Assembly: GCF_004375085.3 (NCBI RefSeq)
Contig: NZ_SNAQ03000002.1
Span: 372,001 to 436,000 of the forward strand
From: Lewinella sp. W8
GTDB taxonomy: Bacteria > Bacteroidota > Bacteroidia > Chitinophagales > Saprospiraceae
Direction: 5' to 3'
Length of the DNA: 64,000 nt
The translations under genes and the position numbers were made by a program. The notes under the pieces were generated by a model. The model worked only from the letters and a program-made list of their open reading frames with translations, was not told the origin of the DNA and ran no database searches. Of this stretch, positions 8,161 through 16,348 are shown in pieces; position 1 is the stretch's first letter; the number at the start of each line of letters is the position of its first letter.

Positions 8161-8802
8161 ATGTCCCGCACACGTACATACAAGGTCAAAGAATGCTTCT
8201 ACACCCTGCAGGGGGAAGGCGCCCAGTCCGGGCGGGCGGCGGTGTTTCTCCGCTTCACGGGCTGCAACCTCTGGAGTGGCCGGGAGGAAGATCGCCACGA
8301 CGCCGTTTGCCGCTTCTGCGATACGGACTTTGTGGGTACGGACGGACAAAACGGAGGGCGATACACGCAGGTGCAATGCGCCGACCTGGTGCAGTCGCTG
8401 TGGCCCGGAGGGGGACGCCCCTACGTGGTGTGCACGGGTGGAGAGCCGCTCCTCCAGCTCGACGAGCCCCTCATTGAGGAGTTCCACCAACGGGGCTTTG
8501 AGGTGGCCGTGGAGACCAACGGCACCGTCCCCGTGCCCGACACCATCGACTGGGTGTGCGTAAGTCCCAAAGCCAACGCCGGTCTGGTAGTTGAGCGGGG
8601 TGACGAGCTCAAACTCGTCTACCCGCAAGACGAAGCCGGCGCGCAACCGGAGTGCTTCACCGACCTTTCCTTCGATCACTTTTTCCTGCAGCCCAAAGAC
8701 GAGGCCGGGCAGAATCACTTACCCGCCGTGGTCAACTACTGCCTGGAACACCCCCAGTGGCGGATCAGCCTGCAGACCCACAAGTTGATGGGAATAGATT
8801 AG
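8161..8802 (+). CDS. queE: 7-carboxy-7-deazaguanine synthase QueE
   Basis: QueE is the radical SAM enzyme that contracts the ring of 6-carboxy-tetrahydropterin to 7-carboxy-7-deazaguanine in queuosine/preQ0 synthesis. The 213-residue protein opens with YKVKECFYTLQGEGAQSGRAAVFLRFTGCNLW, the family N-terminal block. The cluster ligands are Cys35, Cys50 and Cys53 in the CX14CX2C spacing known for QueE, distinct from the usual CX3CX2C. VVCTGGEPLLQ and FEVAVETNGT are further family blocks. ATG 8161 is chosen over the TTG two codons upstream. The gene stands alone; no queC, queD or queF is in this window. Its 3' end lies 5 bp from the convergent flavodoxin-like gene. Confidence 0.95.
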   Translation: MSRTRTYKVKECFYTLQGEGAQSGRAAVFLRFTGCNLWSGREEDRHDAVCRFCDTDFVGTDGQNGGRYTQVQCADLVQSLWPGGGRPYVVCTGGEPLLQLDEPLIEEFHQRGFEVAVETNGTVPVPDTIDWVCVSPKANAGLVVERGDELKLVYPQDEAGAQPECFTDLSFDHFFLQPKDEAGQNHLPAVVNYCLEHPQWRISLQTHKLMGID

Positions 8803-8807
8803 CGCGC

Positions 8808-9518
8808 TTAACGGTATTCCGGGTTCTCAAAGCCCCACCGGCTTCCGTCATCCCAGGCTTCGCGGGAGTTTCCGTAGGCCGGATAACCCTCCCGCTCCCG
8901 GAGCATTTTGGCCAGGTGCAGCAGGTTGTAGGTCATGAAGGTCGTGTTGCGGTTGGTGAAGTCATTTTCGGGCCCTCCGGACCCCTCGTCCAGATAGCTG
9001 GGGCCAGGCCCCACCTCCCCGATCCACCCCGCATCGGCCTGGGGTGGAACCGAATAGCCAATGTGCTGCAGGGCATACAGGATGCCCATGGCGCAGTGCT
9101 TCACGCCGTCCTCGTTGCCGGTGACGAGGCAGCCCCCCACCCGGCCGTAGTACAGGTACTGCCCCTTGTCGTTTTGCTTGCCGCTCAGGGAGTACAGGCG
9201 CTCAATGAGGAGTTGGGCCACGGAAGACTTTTCCCCCAGCCAGATCGGCGTACCGATCACCAGGATGTCCGCCCCCAGAATTCGTTGAGAAAGCTCGGGC
9301 CAGGCGTCCTTTTCCCAGCCGTGCTCCCGCATGTCGGGTTGTACGCCGTAGGCCACCGGATGGTCCACCAGGCGGATGACGTCCACCGAGACCCCTTCTT
9401 TCCGCATGATTCGGATGGAGGCGTCCATTAGCCCCTGGGTGTGGCTTTGCCGTGGCGATTTTTTCAGGGTGCAGTTAACGTAGACGGCGCGGAGTTGGGA
9501 GAAATCGGGTGAGTTCAT
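8808..9518 (-). CDS. Flavodoxin-like FMN reductase family protein
   Basis: The 236-residue protein belongs to the NADPH-dependent FMN reductase / flavodoxin-fold family. It has the strand-1 segment LRAVYVNCTLKKSPRQSHTQGLM (phosphate-binding loop region), ADILVIGTPIWLGEKSSVAQLLIERLY (the FMN ring-binding segment) and GCLVTGNEDGVKHCAMGILYALQHIGYSVPP. Such proteins carry a flavin and reduce quinones, disulfides or other electrophiles; the physiological substrate here is not evident. No signal peptide is seen, so it is cytoplasmic. It is monocistronic and converges on queE. Confidence 0.85.
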   Translation of the reverse strand: MNSPDFSQLRAVYVNCTLKKSPRQSHTQGLMDASIRIMRKEGVSVDVIRLVDHPVAYGVQPDMREHGWEKDAWPELSQRILGADILVIGTPIWLGEKSSVAQLLIERLYSLSGKQNDKGQYLYYGRVGGCLVTGNEDGVKHCAMGILYALQHIGYSVPPQADAGWIGEVGPGPSYLDEGSGGPENDFTNRNTTFMTYNLLHLAKMLREREGYPAYGNSREAWDDGSRWGFENPEYR

Positions 9519-9655
9519 GCTGCTTGGCTTAGGGATGTATTAAGGTAGGTCAATCCGGCAAACTGCGAGCATTTAACGCAACGGATTGTCGGTAACTGAC
9601 TACCGTGCACGGCTGGCTGGGGTTCGGAGGGAGGAGTATAAATACGCCGCAGCCG

Positions 9656-9684
9656 TTGCAGTCAGCACTTTTTCATTACCTTTC
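9656..9684 (+). promoter_or_regulatory. Candidate Bacteroidota-type promoter of the sodium:solute symporter
   Basis: A -33 TTG at 9656-9658 and a -7 TACCTTTC at 9677-9684 are separated by 18 bp. Transcription would start about 30 bp before ATG 9717. The -7 sequence is identical to that proposed upstream of the adaptor gene at 4925-4932. Confidence 0.45.
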
Positions 9685-9716
9685 TCCGCCTTAGACCACC
9701 CATCTGCTTTACGACC

Positions 9717-11486
9717 ATGCAACTCAACTCCCTCGACTGGGGCATCATTGCCGCCTTCTTCCTCGTTTCTTTGGGTATTGGCGTTTACGCCAGTCGTCGT
9801 AGCGGCGATTCCACCAAAGAGTTTTTTCTTTCCGGCCGCAACATGCCCTGGTGGCTTTTGGGCGTATCGATGGTGGCCACGACCTTCTCGGCGGACACCC
9901 CCAACCTGGTGACCGATATCGTCCGCAAAAACGGTGTGGCCGGCAACTGGGCCTGGTGGGCCTTCCTGCTCACGGGCATGCTGACCGTTTTCGTCTACGC
10001 CCGCCTGTGGCGGCGCAGTGGCGTACTGACGGACCTGGAGTTTTACGAGCTTCGTTACAGCGGGCCGGCGGCCCGCTTCCTGCGGCAATTCCGCGCCCTC
10101 TACCTGGGCGTCTTCTTCAACATCATGATCATGGCCACGGTCTGCCTGGCCGGCATCAAAATCGCCGGAGTCCTGCTGGACGTTGACCCGGTGACGACCC
10201 TGTTGGTGGCCTCCGTCGTTACGGTAGCCTACTCTACCCTCGGGGGCTTGCGGGGGGTTATCCTGACGGATTTCGTGCAGTTTTTCCTGGCCATGGTGGG
10301 CGCCATCTGGGCGGCCATCGTCATTCTCGGCATGCCGGAAGTTGGCGGGCTCGATGGCCTTTTCACCCACACCAACGTCAGCGATAAGTTGGACATCTTC
10401 CCCGCCTTCGACAACCCGGAAGTTTACGTTCCCCTCTTCGTGGTGCCCATTGCCGTACAGTGGTGGAACGTCTGGTACCCCGGGGCGGAGCCCGGAGGCG
10501 GAGGCTACATCGCCCAACGGATGCTGGCCGCCAAAAACGAAAAGCACGCCGTGGGTGCCACCCTGCTGTTCAACCTTTTCCACTATGCCCTGCGTCCCTG
10601 GCCGTGGATTTTGATCGCCCTGGCCTCCCTGATCGTCTTCCCCAACCTGAGCGACATCGCCGCGGCCTTCCCCGGGGTTGCTGCGGACAAGATTGGCGAT
10701 GACCTCGCCTACCCGGCCATGCTTAGCTACCTGCCCAGCGGACTACTGGGCCTCGTGATCGCCTCCCTGCTGGCGGCCTTCATGTCCACCATTTCCAGTC
10801 ACCTCAACTGGGGCTCCAGCTACGTGGTCCACGACTGGTACCACCGCTTTTACAAGCCGGAAGCCACCGAGAAGGAGCTCGTCCTGGTGGGCCGGATTGC
10901 GACCGTGCTCCTCATGGTCTTCTCCGCCCTGCTCGCCCTGGCGCTCACCAACGCCCTGCAGGCCTTCAATATCCTGCTGCAAATTGGAGCCGGCACCGGC
11001 CTGATCTTCATCCTCCGCTGGTTCTGGTGGCGCATCAATGCCTACACAGAGATTGCCGGCATGGCCTTCTCCTTTTTCTTTGCGCTTTTCCTGGAGTTTG
11101 CCTGGGCGCCGCTCGGCCTGCCGGAGTTGCTCGATCACCAACAACTCATTGCCGGCATCATCTTCACCACCATCGGCTGGCTGGTGGTCACCTACGCCAC
11201 CCGCCCCACCGATCAGGCCACCCTGGTCAACTTCTTTAAAAAGATTCACCCCAGTGGTCCGGGCTGGGAGCCCGTTCGTCGGGCCCTTCCCGCCGACGCC
11301 TCCGTCGCCGCCGACGACAGCCTGACCCTGCGCATTGCCGCCGTCTTCATCGGGGCCATCGCCATTTACTGTATGCTTTTCGCCACCGGCTTCTACCTCT
11401 ATGGCAACCTGAGCGCCACCCTGGTCACCGCCGCCATTTCCTTTGCGGGCTTCGCCTTCCTATGGGTGATGCGCAAGCGGTTGTAA
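9717..11486 (+). CDS. Sodium:solute symporter (SSS family)
   Basis: The 589-residue inner-membrane protein has the LeuT-fold SSS layout with 13 or more predicted helices. Landmarks are the first helix LDWGIIAAFFLVSLGIGVYASRR, FFLSGRNMPWWLLGVSMVATTFSADTPNLVTDIVR (the sodium-site helix with the ATxxS-type motif), and the TM8 region LVIASLLAAFMSTISSHLNWGSSYVVHDWYHRF. The family imports sugars, amino acids or organic acids with Na+. The exact substrate is not deducible, though the form with GVAGNWAWWAFLLTGMLTVFVYARLWRRSGVLTDLEFYELRYSG is common in Bacteroidota sugar uptake loci. Its stop codon abuts the remnant of a DUF2306 gene in the same frame. Confidence 0.92.
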   Translation: MQLNSLDWGIIAAFFLVSLGIGVYASRRSGDSTKEFFLSGRNMPWWLLGVSMVATTFSADTPNLVTDIVRKNGVAGNWAWWAFLLTGMLTVFVYARLWRRSGVLTDLEFYELRYSGPAARFLRQFRALYLGVFFNIMIMATVCLAGIKIAGVLLDVDPVTTLLVASVVTVAYSTLGGLRGVILTDFVQFFLAMVGAIWAAIVILGMPEVGGLDGLFTHTNVSDKLDIFPAFDNPEVYVPLFVVPIAVQWWNVWYPGAEPGGGGYIAQRMLAAKNEKHAVGATLLFNLFHYALRPWPWILIALASLIVFPNLSDIAAAFPGVAADKIGDDLAYPAMLSYLPSGLLGLVIASLLAAFMSTISSHLNWGSSYVVHDWYHRFYKPEATEKELVLVGRIATVLLMVFSALLALALTNALQAFNILLQIGAGTGLIFILRWFWWRINAYTEIAGMAFSFFFALFLEFAWAPLGLPELLDHQQLIAGIIFTTIGWLVVTYATRPTDQATLVNFFKKIHPSGPGWEPVRRALPADASVAADDSLTLRIAAVFIGAIAIYCMLFATGFYLYGNLSATLVTAAISFAGFAFLWVMRKRL

Positions 11487-11981
11487 GGCTTCCTGGCCAT
11501 TGTGCTTGGCCCGTTCCAGTTCTCAAAACGATTCTTGCGACAACGCCCCACCCGGCATCGCCGAGTAGGGTATGCTTACGTGGTGGCCGTGGCCGTCGCC
11601 GGACTGTCGGGCCTCCTCATCGCCCAATTTGCGATGGGAGGGATCATCACCCAACTGGGCTTCTCCTCACTATCGATCCTGTGGCTGACCAGCCTGTACT
11701 TCGCGGTTTCCAGTATTCTCGCGGGCAAGGTCAACCAACACCAGCGATGGATGACGGTCAACTACGCGTTGACCTTCTCCTCCGTTACCCAAAGAACCAT
11801 CCTCCTGTTCGCCTTCCTTCCCGCCCTGGATTTCCTCCCCGTTTACCGACTTTCGTCGTGGCTGTGCTGGGTGGTTAACCTGCTGCTGGTTTTCGGATAC
11901 TGGAGATGGAGGGAAGGGAGCGGCGGTCAGGGGACTCCCAAGTTCCTATCTCGCGTTTCAGCTGACGACCTCGTTGGGTGA
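11487..11981 (+). pseudogene. 5'-truncated DUF2306-like membrane protein remnant
   Basis: Reading begins immediately after the TAA of the symporter gene and in the same frame: GFLAIVLGPFQFSKRFLRQRPTRHRRVGYAYV, then membrane helices GLSGLLIAQFAMGGIITQLGFSSLSILWLTSLYFAV and VTQRTILLFAFLPALDFLPVY. This is the central and C-terminal part of the DUF2306 integral-membrane family, whose members normally carry two or more helices before the GPFQFS segment. Those helices are missing here, and the only start available is a GTG at 11502. A deletion that joined the symporter 3' end to the interior of a DUF2306 gene explains the arrangement. It could still be expressed as a shortened protein of 159 residues. 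Confidence 0.6.
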
Positions 11982-12016
11982 AGCCCTTGCTAAGGAAAAA
12001 ATCACTGGTCCTTTTT

Positions 12017-12081
12017 GATCCGTATACAATCTGATACGATCAGATCCGATTTGATACGGTAATATTCGATTCCGATACGAT
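12017..12081. repeat. Phased GATACGAT-type short repeats
   Basis: The octamer GAT(A/C)CG(A/G)T or a close variant occurs at 12017, 12033, 12043, 12053 and 12074. The middle three are spaced exactly 10 bp apart, one helical turn. The stretch sits in the convergent gap between the DUF2306 remnant and the trehalase gene. Confidence 0.6.
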
Positions 12082-12119
12082 TAGTCATTTGACGAAGGCG
12101 CAAGGCCGGTTGGTGTTTG

Positions 12120-13739
12120 CTACCTGATTCCACGCGCATCCTCCTGTGCCATGCGCAGGTACACCCCATTACTCCACCCGAAGCCATCCTGCACGGGGTA
12201 TTCCCCCCCGCCGGCTTCCAAGCTGATGTCCTCCACGTTGTACTTCTCCACCATCTTGGTGACGTTCTCGTAGACGCGCTCGTTGTTGTCCATCCACCGT
12301 TGCCGGATGTCCTCGGCCACGCTGTTCTCGTTGTAATTCTTCAGTCCCCGGTAGGCCATCCACTGCAGGGGCGGCCAGCCGTTGGGGGCATCCCACTGCT
12401 GGTCGGTATCGACGAGGCTGGTACGCAGTCCGCCGGGGGCGAGAAACTTTTCCGCCAGGAGTTCGCCGACGATGGCGGCACGACGCTCGTTGCTGAGCTC
12501 TACGAAAAGGGGATAGACGGTGGCCAGGGTGAGGAAGCCCGTGAACTTCCCCAGATCACAATTGAAATCTTCGTAGGCACCGGTTTCCTCGTTCCACAGG
12601 TATTTTTCTACCGCAGCCCGTCGGTTTTCGGCGGCCGTAGTGAAAGCCTCGGCCGTTTGCTCGTCCGGGTGGTGGGCGCCGATGGTGGTCTCCAATTTGT
12701 ACAGGAGGCTGTTCAGATCCGGGGGAATGATGTCCGTCGTCACGATGGTTGAAATGTTCTTTCCGTCGGCAAACCACCGGGCACTGAAGTCCCAGCCGGA
12801 TTCGGCGCCGGAGCGCAGGTGCCGGGCAACTCGCTGGCTATCGCGCCCACTTTCCCGGATCGTCAGGACGTCTTCACGGTAACTTTCCGCCCGGGGGCGT
12901 CGTCCTTCGTCAAAGTAGCGGTTCAGCAGACTCCCGTCGGGCATGCGCACGACGTGATTCACCGCGGGCACCGTTTCACTGACGGCCTCCTGCCCCTTCA
13001 TCCAGAAAGCGTGTTCGGCCACGAGCTGGGGCATAAATTCCTGGTATACCTCGGGGCCTTCCACCTCGGCCAGTACTTCCACCATGAGGCTAAAGAATGG
13101 GGGCTGGGAGCGCGTCAGGTAATAGGTCCGGTTGCCGTTGGGGATGTGGCCCACTTCGTCGATGAGGTAGGCGAAGTTTTCCACCATATCGCGGATGAGC
13201 TGATGTTCTCCGCCGGCCTGCAGGCCCAGCATGGTGAAGTAGCTGTCCCAGTAGTACACTTCGCGGAAGCGTCCACCGGGCACCACGTAATCGTTGGGCA
13301 GGGGGAGGAGGCTTCCCGCGGCGCCTTCATCGGCGCCGGCCTCGCGGGTCAGCACCGCCCAGAGCGTATTGATGTGCTCGCTGATGCTCCGCGACGCATC
13401 GCTGGAAAACCCGCTTTCGGGCTGTACGGGAGGCGAAAAATATTCCTCCACGAAGGACTTCAACTCAAAGTTCTCCAACGCTTTTTCCGCCGCGTATGCC
13501 GTCATGATTTCTTCCGGACTGGCCTTCGGAATCATATCCACGAAGGTCTTTCCGTCGGGGTAGATGCGTTCCATCTGTACCCGGCGAAACAGCTCACCGA
13601 AGAGCTCATCGGGGGCCTTGCGGTCGGCCAGGGAAACGACCGGCGCGTCGGAAACCGGAGTAGCCTCCACCGGCGCTTCGCGGCAGGCCGGGAGAGTGAG
13701 TAGGAAAACAAAGGGAAGGAGGAACGCAATGTGTTTCAT
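12120..13739 (-). CDS. treA: Trehalase, GH37 family lipoprotein
   Basis: The 539-residue protein hydrolyses alpha,alpha-trehalose to glucose. Both trehalase signatures are present: PGGRFREVYYWDSYF at residues 154-168 and, near residue 440, QWDAPNGWPPLQW, which corresponds to signature 2 (QWDxPNGWxP). A lipoprotein signal peptide ends LTLPAC with Cys19 as the lipidation site, so the enzyme is anchored in the periplasm or on the outer membrane, unlike the soluble periplasmic TreA of Escherichia coli. It is monocistronic and about 160 bp from the divergent metalloprotease gene. A copy of the interspersed GGAGCGCAGGTGCC motif lies inside the reading frame at 12804-12823, where it is read as RHLRSGAES. 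Confidence 0.95.
   Translation of the reverse strand: MKHIAFLLPFVFLLTLPACREAPVEATPVSDAPVVSLADRKAPDELFGELFRRVQMERIYPDGKTFVDMIPKASPEEIMTAYAAEKALENFELKSFVEEYFSPPVQPESGFSSDASRSISEHINTLWAVLTREAGADEGAAGSLLPLPNDYVVPGGRFREVYYWDSYFTMLGLQAGGEHQLIRDMVENFAYLIDEVGHIPNGNRTYYLTRSQPPFFSLMVEVLAEVEGPEVYQEFMPQLVAEHAFWMKGQEAVSETVPAVNHVVRMPDGSLLNRYFDEGRRPRAESYREDVLTIRESGRDSQRVARHLRSGAESGWDFSARWFADGKNISTIVTTDIIPPDLNSLLYKLETTIGAHHPDEQTAEAFTTAAENRRAAVEKYLWNEETGAYEDFNCDLGKFTGFLTLATVYPLFVELSNERRAAIVGELLAEKFLAPGGLRTSLVDTDQQWDAPNGWPPLQWMAYRGLKNYNENSVAEDIRQRWMDNNERVYENVTKMVEKYNVEDISLEAGGGEYPVQDGFGWSNGVYLRMAQEDARGIR
12804..12823 (+). repeat. Interspersed GGAGCGCAGGTGCC motif, copy 3 (inside trehalase)
   Basis: The site reads GGCGCC followed by GGAGCGCAGGTGCC and lies antisense within the trehalase coding region. 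Confidence 0.55.
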
Positions 13740-13897
13740 GGGCGAAAAATAAGCATTCCCTTACTGGGTAATCTGCAGAACCCGTATGTCCGCCTGAAGG
13801 CTTTGGTTCGCTACCATGCTGGTCACTGGTGTAACGGATCACCTTCCCCGGGTAATGAAGGCACGTATACCTTACCTAAACCCATATCACCTGAAAC

Positions 13898-16234
13898 ATG
13901 AAAAACCTATTATCTGCCTGCCTCCTCGCGGGCCTGCTGTTGACGTTGGCTTCGTCCTGCGAAACTCCCTCCGCTTCCGGCTACACCTTTAACGGCGGCA
14001 TCTCCGCCCAGGCCGGAGACCCCATCGGGCTCAACCAGAATACCCTCATCGTTTACGTCCGGGCCAGCGACGAGGGCAGCACCAACGCCCAACTCACCAC
14101 CCTACGGACGAACGAACAGGACGAGTTTGATGACGTGAGCACCTTCTTCGATGAGTCCTCCTTCGGCCAGCTTTCCTTCAACTACACCCACGCCCCCAAC
14201 AACGGCTGGTATCAGCTGCCCGATACCTACGACGACTACATGTGGACGCCCGCAGACATTGCGGCCGCCACCACGCCCGCCGAAACCCAGGCCGCTACGG
14301 ACGGCCAGGACCTCGTCCAGGACTTCATGGGCTTCTTCACCGACGCCCTCCAGGCCGCTACGGACGACGGCTTCAACGTAGGCTCCTTTGACCAGGTAGC
14401 CGTGGTGATCATCGGTCCCTTCCACCGGGGAACTTCCTATGGTACCACTAACTTCACCCTCACCCCTCAGGGTGGCGGCAGTAACTTCCAGGTCTCCGTA
14501 CCCGTCGTGATCGTCTCCACCAATACGGGCTGGAGCCGCACGGCCCACGAATTTGGTCACGCCTTCGGAGGGTTTTCTGACCTCTACACCGCCGCCAATC
14601 GCCGGATGATGCAGTGGGACATCATGGACTGCACCGACTGCACCAACCAAACGACCGGCTTCCACAAGGAGATCCGTGCCGGATGGTTTGGCCCCAACCA
14701 GGTGAAGACCATCACCCGTCCCCAGGGAACTACCCAGATTGTAGACAACACCACCCTGGTGCCGCTGGAGGAGGATAACCCGGGAGCCAACGACGTCCTG
14801 GCCCTAAAGCTCGACGTTGGTGGGGGCCTGTTCCTCTACGTCGAAAACCGGCAAACGATCACCGGACAAACGGGCAGTCAGTCGCTCCCCGCAAACGGCA
14901 TCATTGTTTCCGACGCCATCGAAAACTCCGGGGACGTAAACGCTACCCGCCCGCCCATTCAACTCTTTGGCGGCCCGATTACTCCCGGCAATACGTTTAC
15001 CGACAACAGCTACGGCCCCCTCAAACTGAGGGTTACGGGCACTCCCCCCAACCTGAACGTCGAAACCACCTGGGGGCCAGACCCTTATTACGACCTGACC
15101 ATCACCCCCTGGGATCCCTCCCCCTGGGAAAGTGAAGACATCTGGATTGACAGTGAGGCCAATGGCTGGGACACCTACGAATTCAGTGACGCGGCGGCCA
15201 ACCCCAACGTAGCCGGCAATCCGGTGCGCAACGGTGACCGCCCCTGGGTTGGTCGTGACAATCGCGTCTGGGCCCGTGTTCACAACACCGGCTCCACGGA
15301 TGCCGCCAACGTCAGAGTAAACTTTTACGTCAATACGCCCCAGGGTATCGGAGATGCGGGCAACTGGAGTCTGCTGGACCGGGTAGACATTCCCCTGCTG
15401 GCCGCCGGCAGTTCGGAACTGGTGACCGTCGACTGGCGGCCGGGATCGGCGGCCGCGACCCACACCTGCCTGCAGGTTCGCATTGACCATCAGCCCGACG
15501 AGCTGAACGCCAATAACAACGAAGCTCAGGAAAACGTGACGGACTTCAACACCTCGTCGGCCAGCCCCTGGCGACAAATCATCAGCTCCGTGGAGGTGGC
15601 CAACCCCACCGACCGCCACCAGCAGGTGCGGATGGAAATGACCGGTCTGCCCCCAAACTGGACCGGCTGGGTCAGTGAGCGCATCGTTGACCTCGGTCCC
15701 AAGGAGACCAAAGAGGTGCGGTACCGCATTGACCCCAATGGCGGCAATCCCGACGGAAACGACAAAATTCGTATCGGGCAGACCTACGAGATCAGCGTGG
15801 AAGGCTGGTTACTGGAATCCGATAAGGATGACCGATACGGCGGGATCACGGCCACCGTACACACCGTCCGTCGGTTCAAATCCATCGACATCATCAGTGG
15901 GCCGGGCTTCAGCAACGGTGACCAGACCGGACCGGTAACCGTTGACGAACTCAGCAAGCCCGTGATCGTGGAAATCGCACCGGGAAGCAATTCCATGATC
16001 ACCCTGGAGGTTACGGAAAAGGGGACGGGAAAACGGCAGGTATTTCGTGCGCAGGCCAAAAACGGCCAGAACGGAAAAGCCCAGGCCTCCTTCAACCTGC
16101 GCCGCCTGGTCATTGCCGGCCAGGCAGAATTCCGTCCGGGAGAAACCTACACCATGATCGCCCATCTGTACGGTGGCACCACGGTCGACGGTGGCCATGA
16201 CTCCGCTCCGGTAAGCGTCACCATTCAACCCTAA
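13898..16234 (+). CDS. M6-like zinc metalloprotease lipoprotein with CARDB-like domains
   Basis: The 778-residue protein has a lipoprotein signal (LTLASSC, lipidation at Cys21). A catalytic domain spans about residues 45-400 with the zinc motif HEFGH at 217-221 followed by AFGGFSDLY, and a later MQWDIMDCTDC segment that resembles the Met-turn region of M6 (immune inhibitor A-like) peptidases. The N-terminal strand NTLIVYVRASDEG and VAVVIIGPFHRGTSYG fit that fold. About residues 430-560 form a CARDB-type beta-sandwich (NRVWARVHNTGSTDAANVRVNFYV), and another beta-rich region follows. There is no T9SS domain, so it should act as a lipid-anchored envelope or surface protease. A strong terminator follows at 16260-16296. 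The start is the ATG with an obvious signal peptide. Confidence 0.8.
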   Translation: MKNLLSACLLAGLLLTLASSCETPSASGYTFNGGISAQAGDPIGLNQNTLIVYVRASDEGSTNAQLTTLRTNEQDEFDDVSTFFDESSFGQLSFNYTHAPNNGWYQLPDTYDDYMWTPADIAAATTPAETQAATDGQDLVQDFMGFFTDALQAATDDGFNVGSFDQVAVVIIGPFHRGTSYGTTNFTLTPQGGGSNFQVSVPVVIVSTNTGWSRTAHEFGHAFGGFSDLYTAANRRMMQWDIMDCTDCTNQTTGFHKEIRAGWFGPNQVKTITRPQGTTQIVDNTTLVPLEEDNPGANDVLALKLDVGGGLFLYVENRQTITGQTGSQSLPANGIIVSDAIENSGDVNATRPPIQLFGGPITPGNTFTDNSYGPLKLRVTGTPPNLNVETTWGPDPYYDLTITPWDPSPWESEDIWIDSEANGWDTYEFSDAAANPNVAGNPVRNGDRPWVGRDNRVWARVHNTGSTDAANVRVNFYVNTPQGIGDAGNWSLLDRVDIPLLAAGSSELVTVDWRPGSAAATHTCLQVRIDHQPDELNANNNEAQENVTDFNTSSASPWRQIISSVEVANPTDRHQQVRMEMTGLPPNWTGWVSERIVDLGPKETKEVRYRIDPNGGNPDGNDKIRIGQTYEISVEGWLLESDKDDRYGGITATVHTVRRFKSIDIISGPGFSNGDQTGPVTVDELSKPVIVEIAPGSNSMITLEVTEKGTGKRQVFRAQAKNGQNGKAQASFNLRRLVIAGQAEFRPGETYTMIAHLYGGTTVDGGHDSAPVSVTIQP

Positions 16235-16259
16235 GGGTAAGTTCCTCCCCGTAGGAAAG

Positions 16260-16296
16260 TGGCCGTCCGAAATCCTTTTCGGGCGGCCATTTTTGT
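16260..16296 (+). terminator. Rho-independent terminator after the metalloprotease gene
   Basis: A 13-bp stem (TGGCCGTCCGAAA pairing with TTTCGGGCGGCCA, one G-T wobble) is followed by ATTTTTGTTG. The T tract overlaps the -33 region of the next gene. Confidence 0.85.
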
Positions 16297-16327
16297 TGCG
16301 CTCCTCGCCGAACTCTGCTTACCTTCG
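16296..16327 (+). promoter_or_regulatory. Candidate promoter of the amidohydrolase gene
   Basis: A -33 TTG at 16296-16298 and a -7 TACCTTCG at 16320-16327 have a 21-bp spacer. The expected start site lies about 15 bp before ATG 16349. Confidence 0.45.
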
Positions 16328-16348
16328 CCGGGCCTCATTCGCCCCCAC

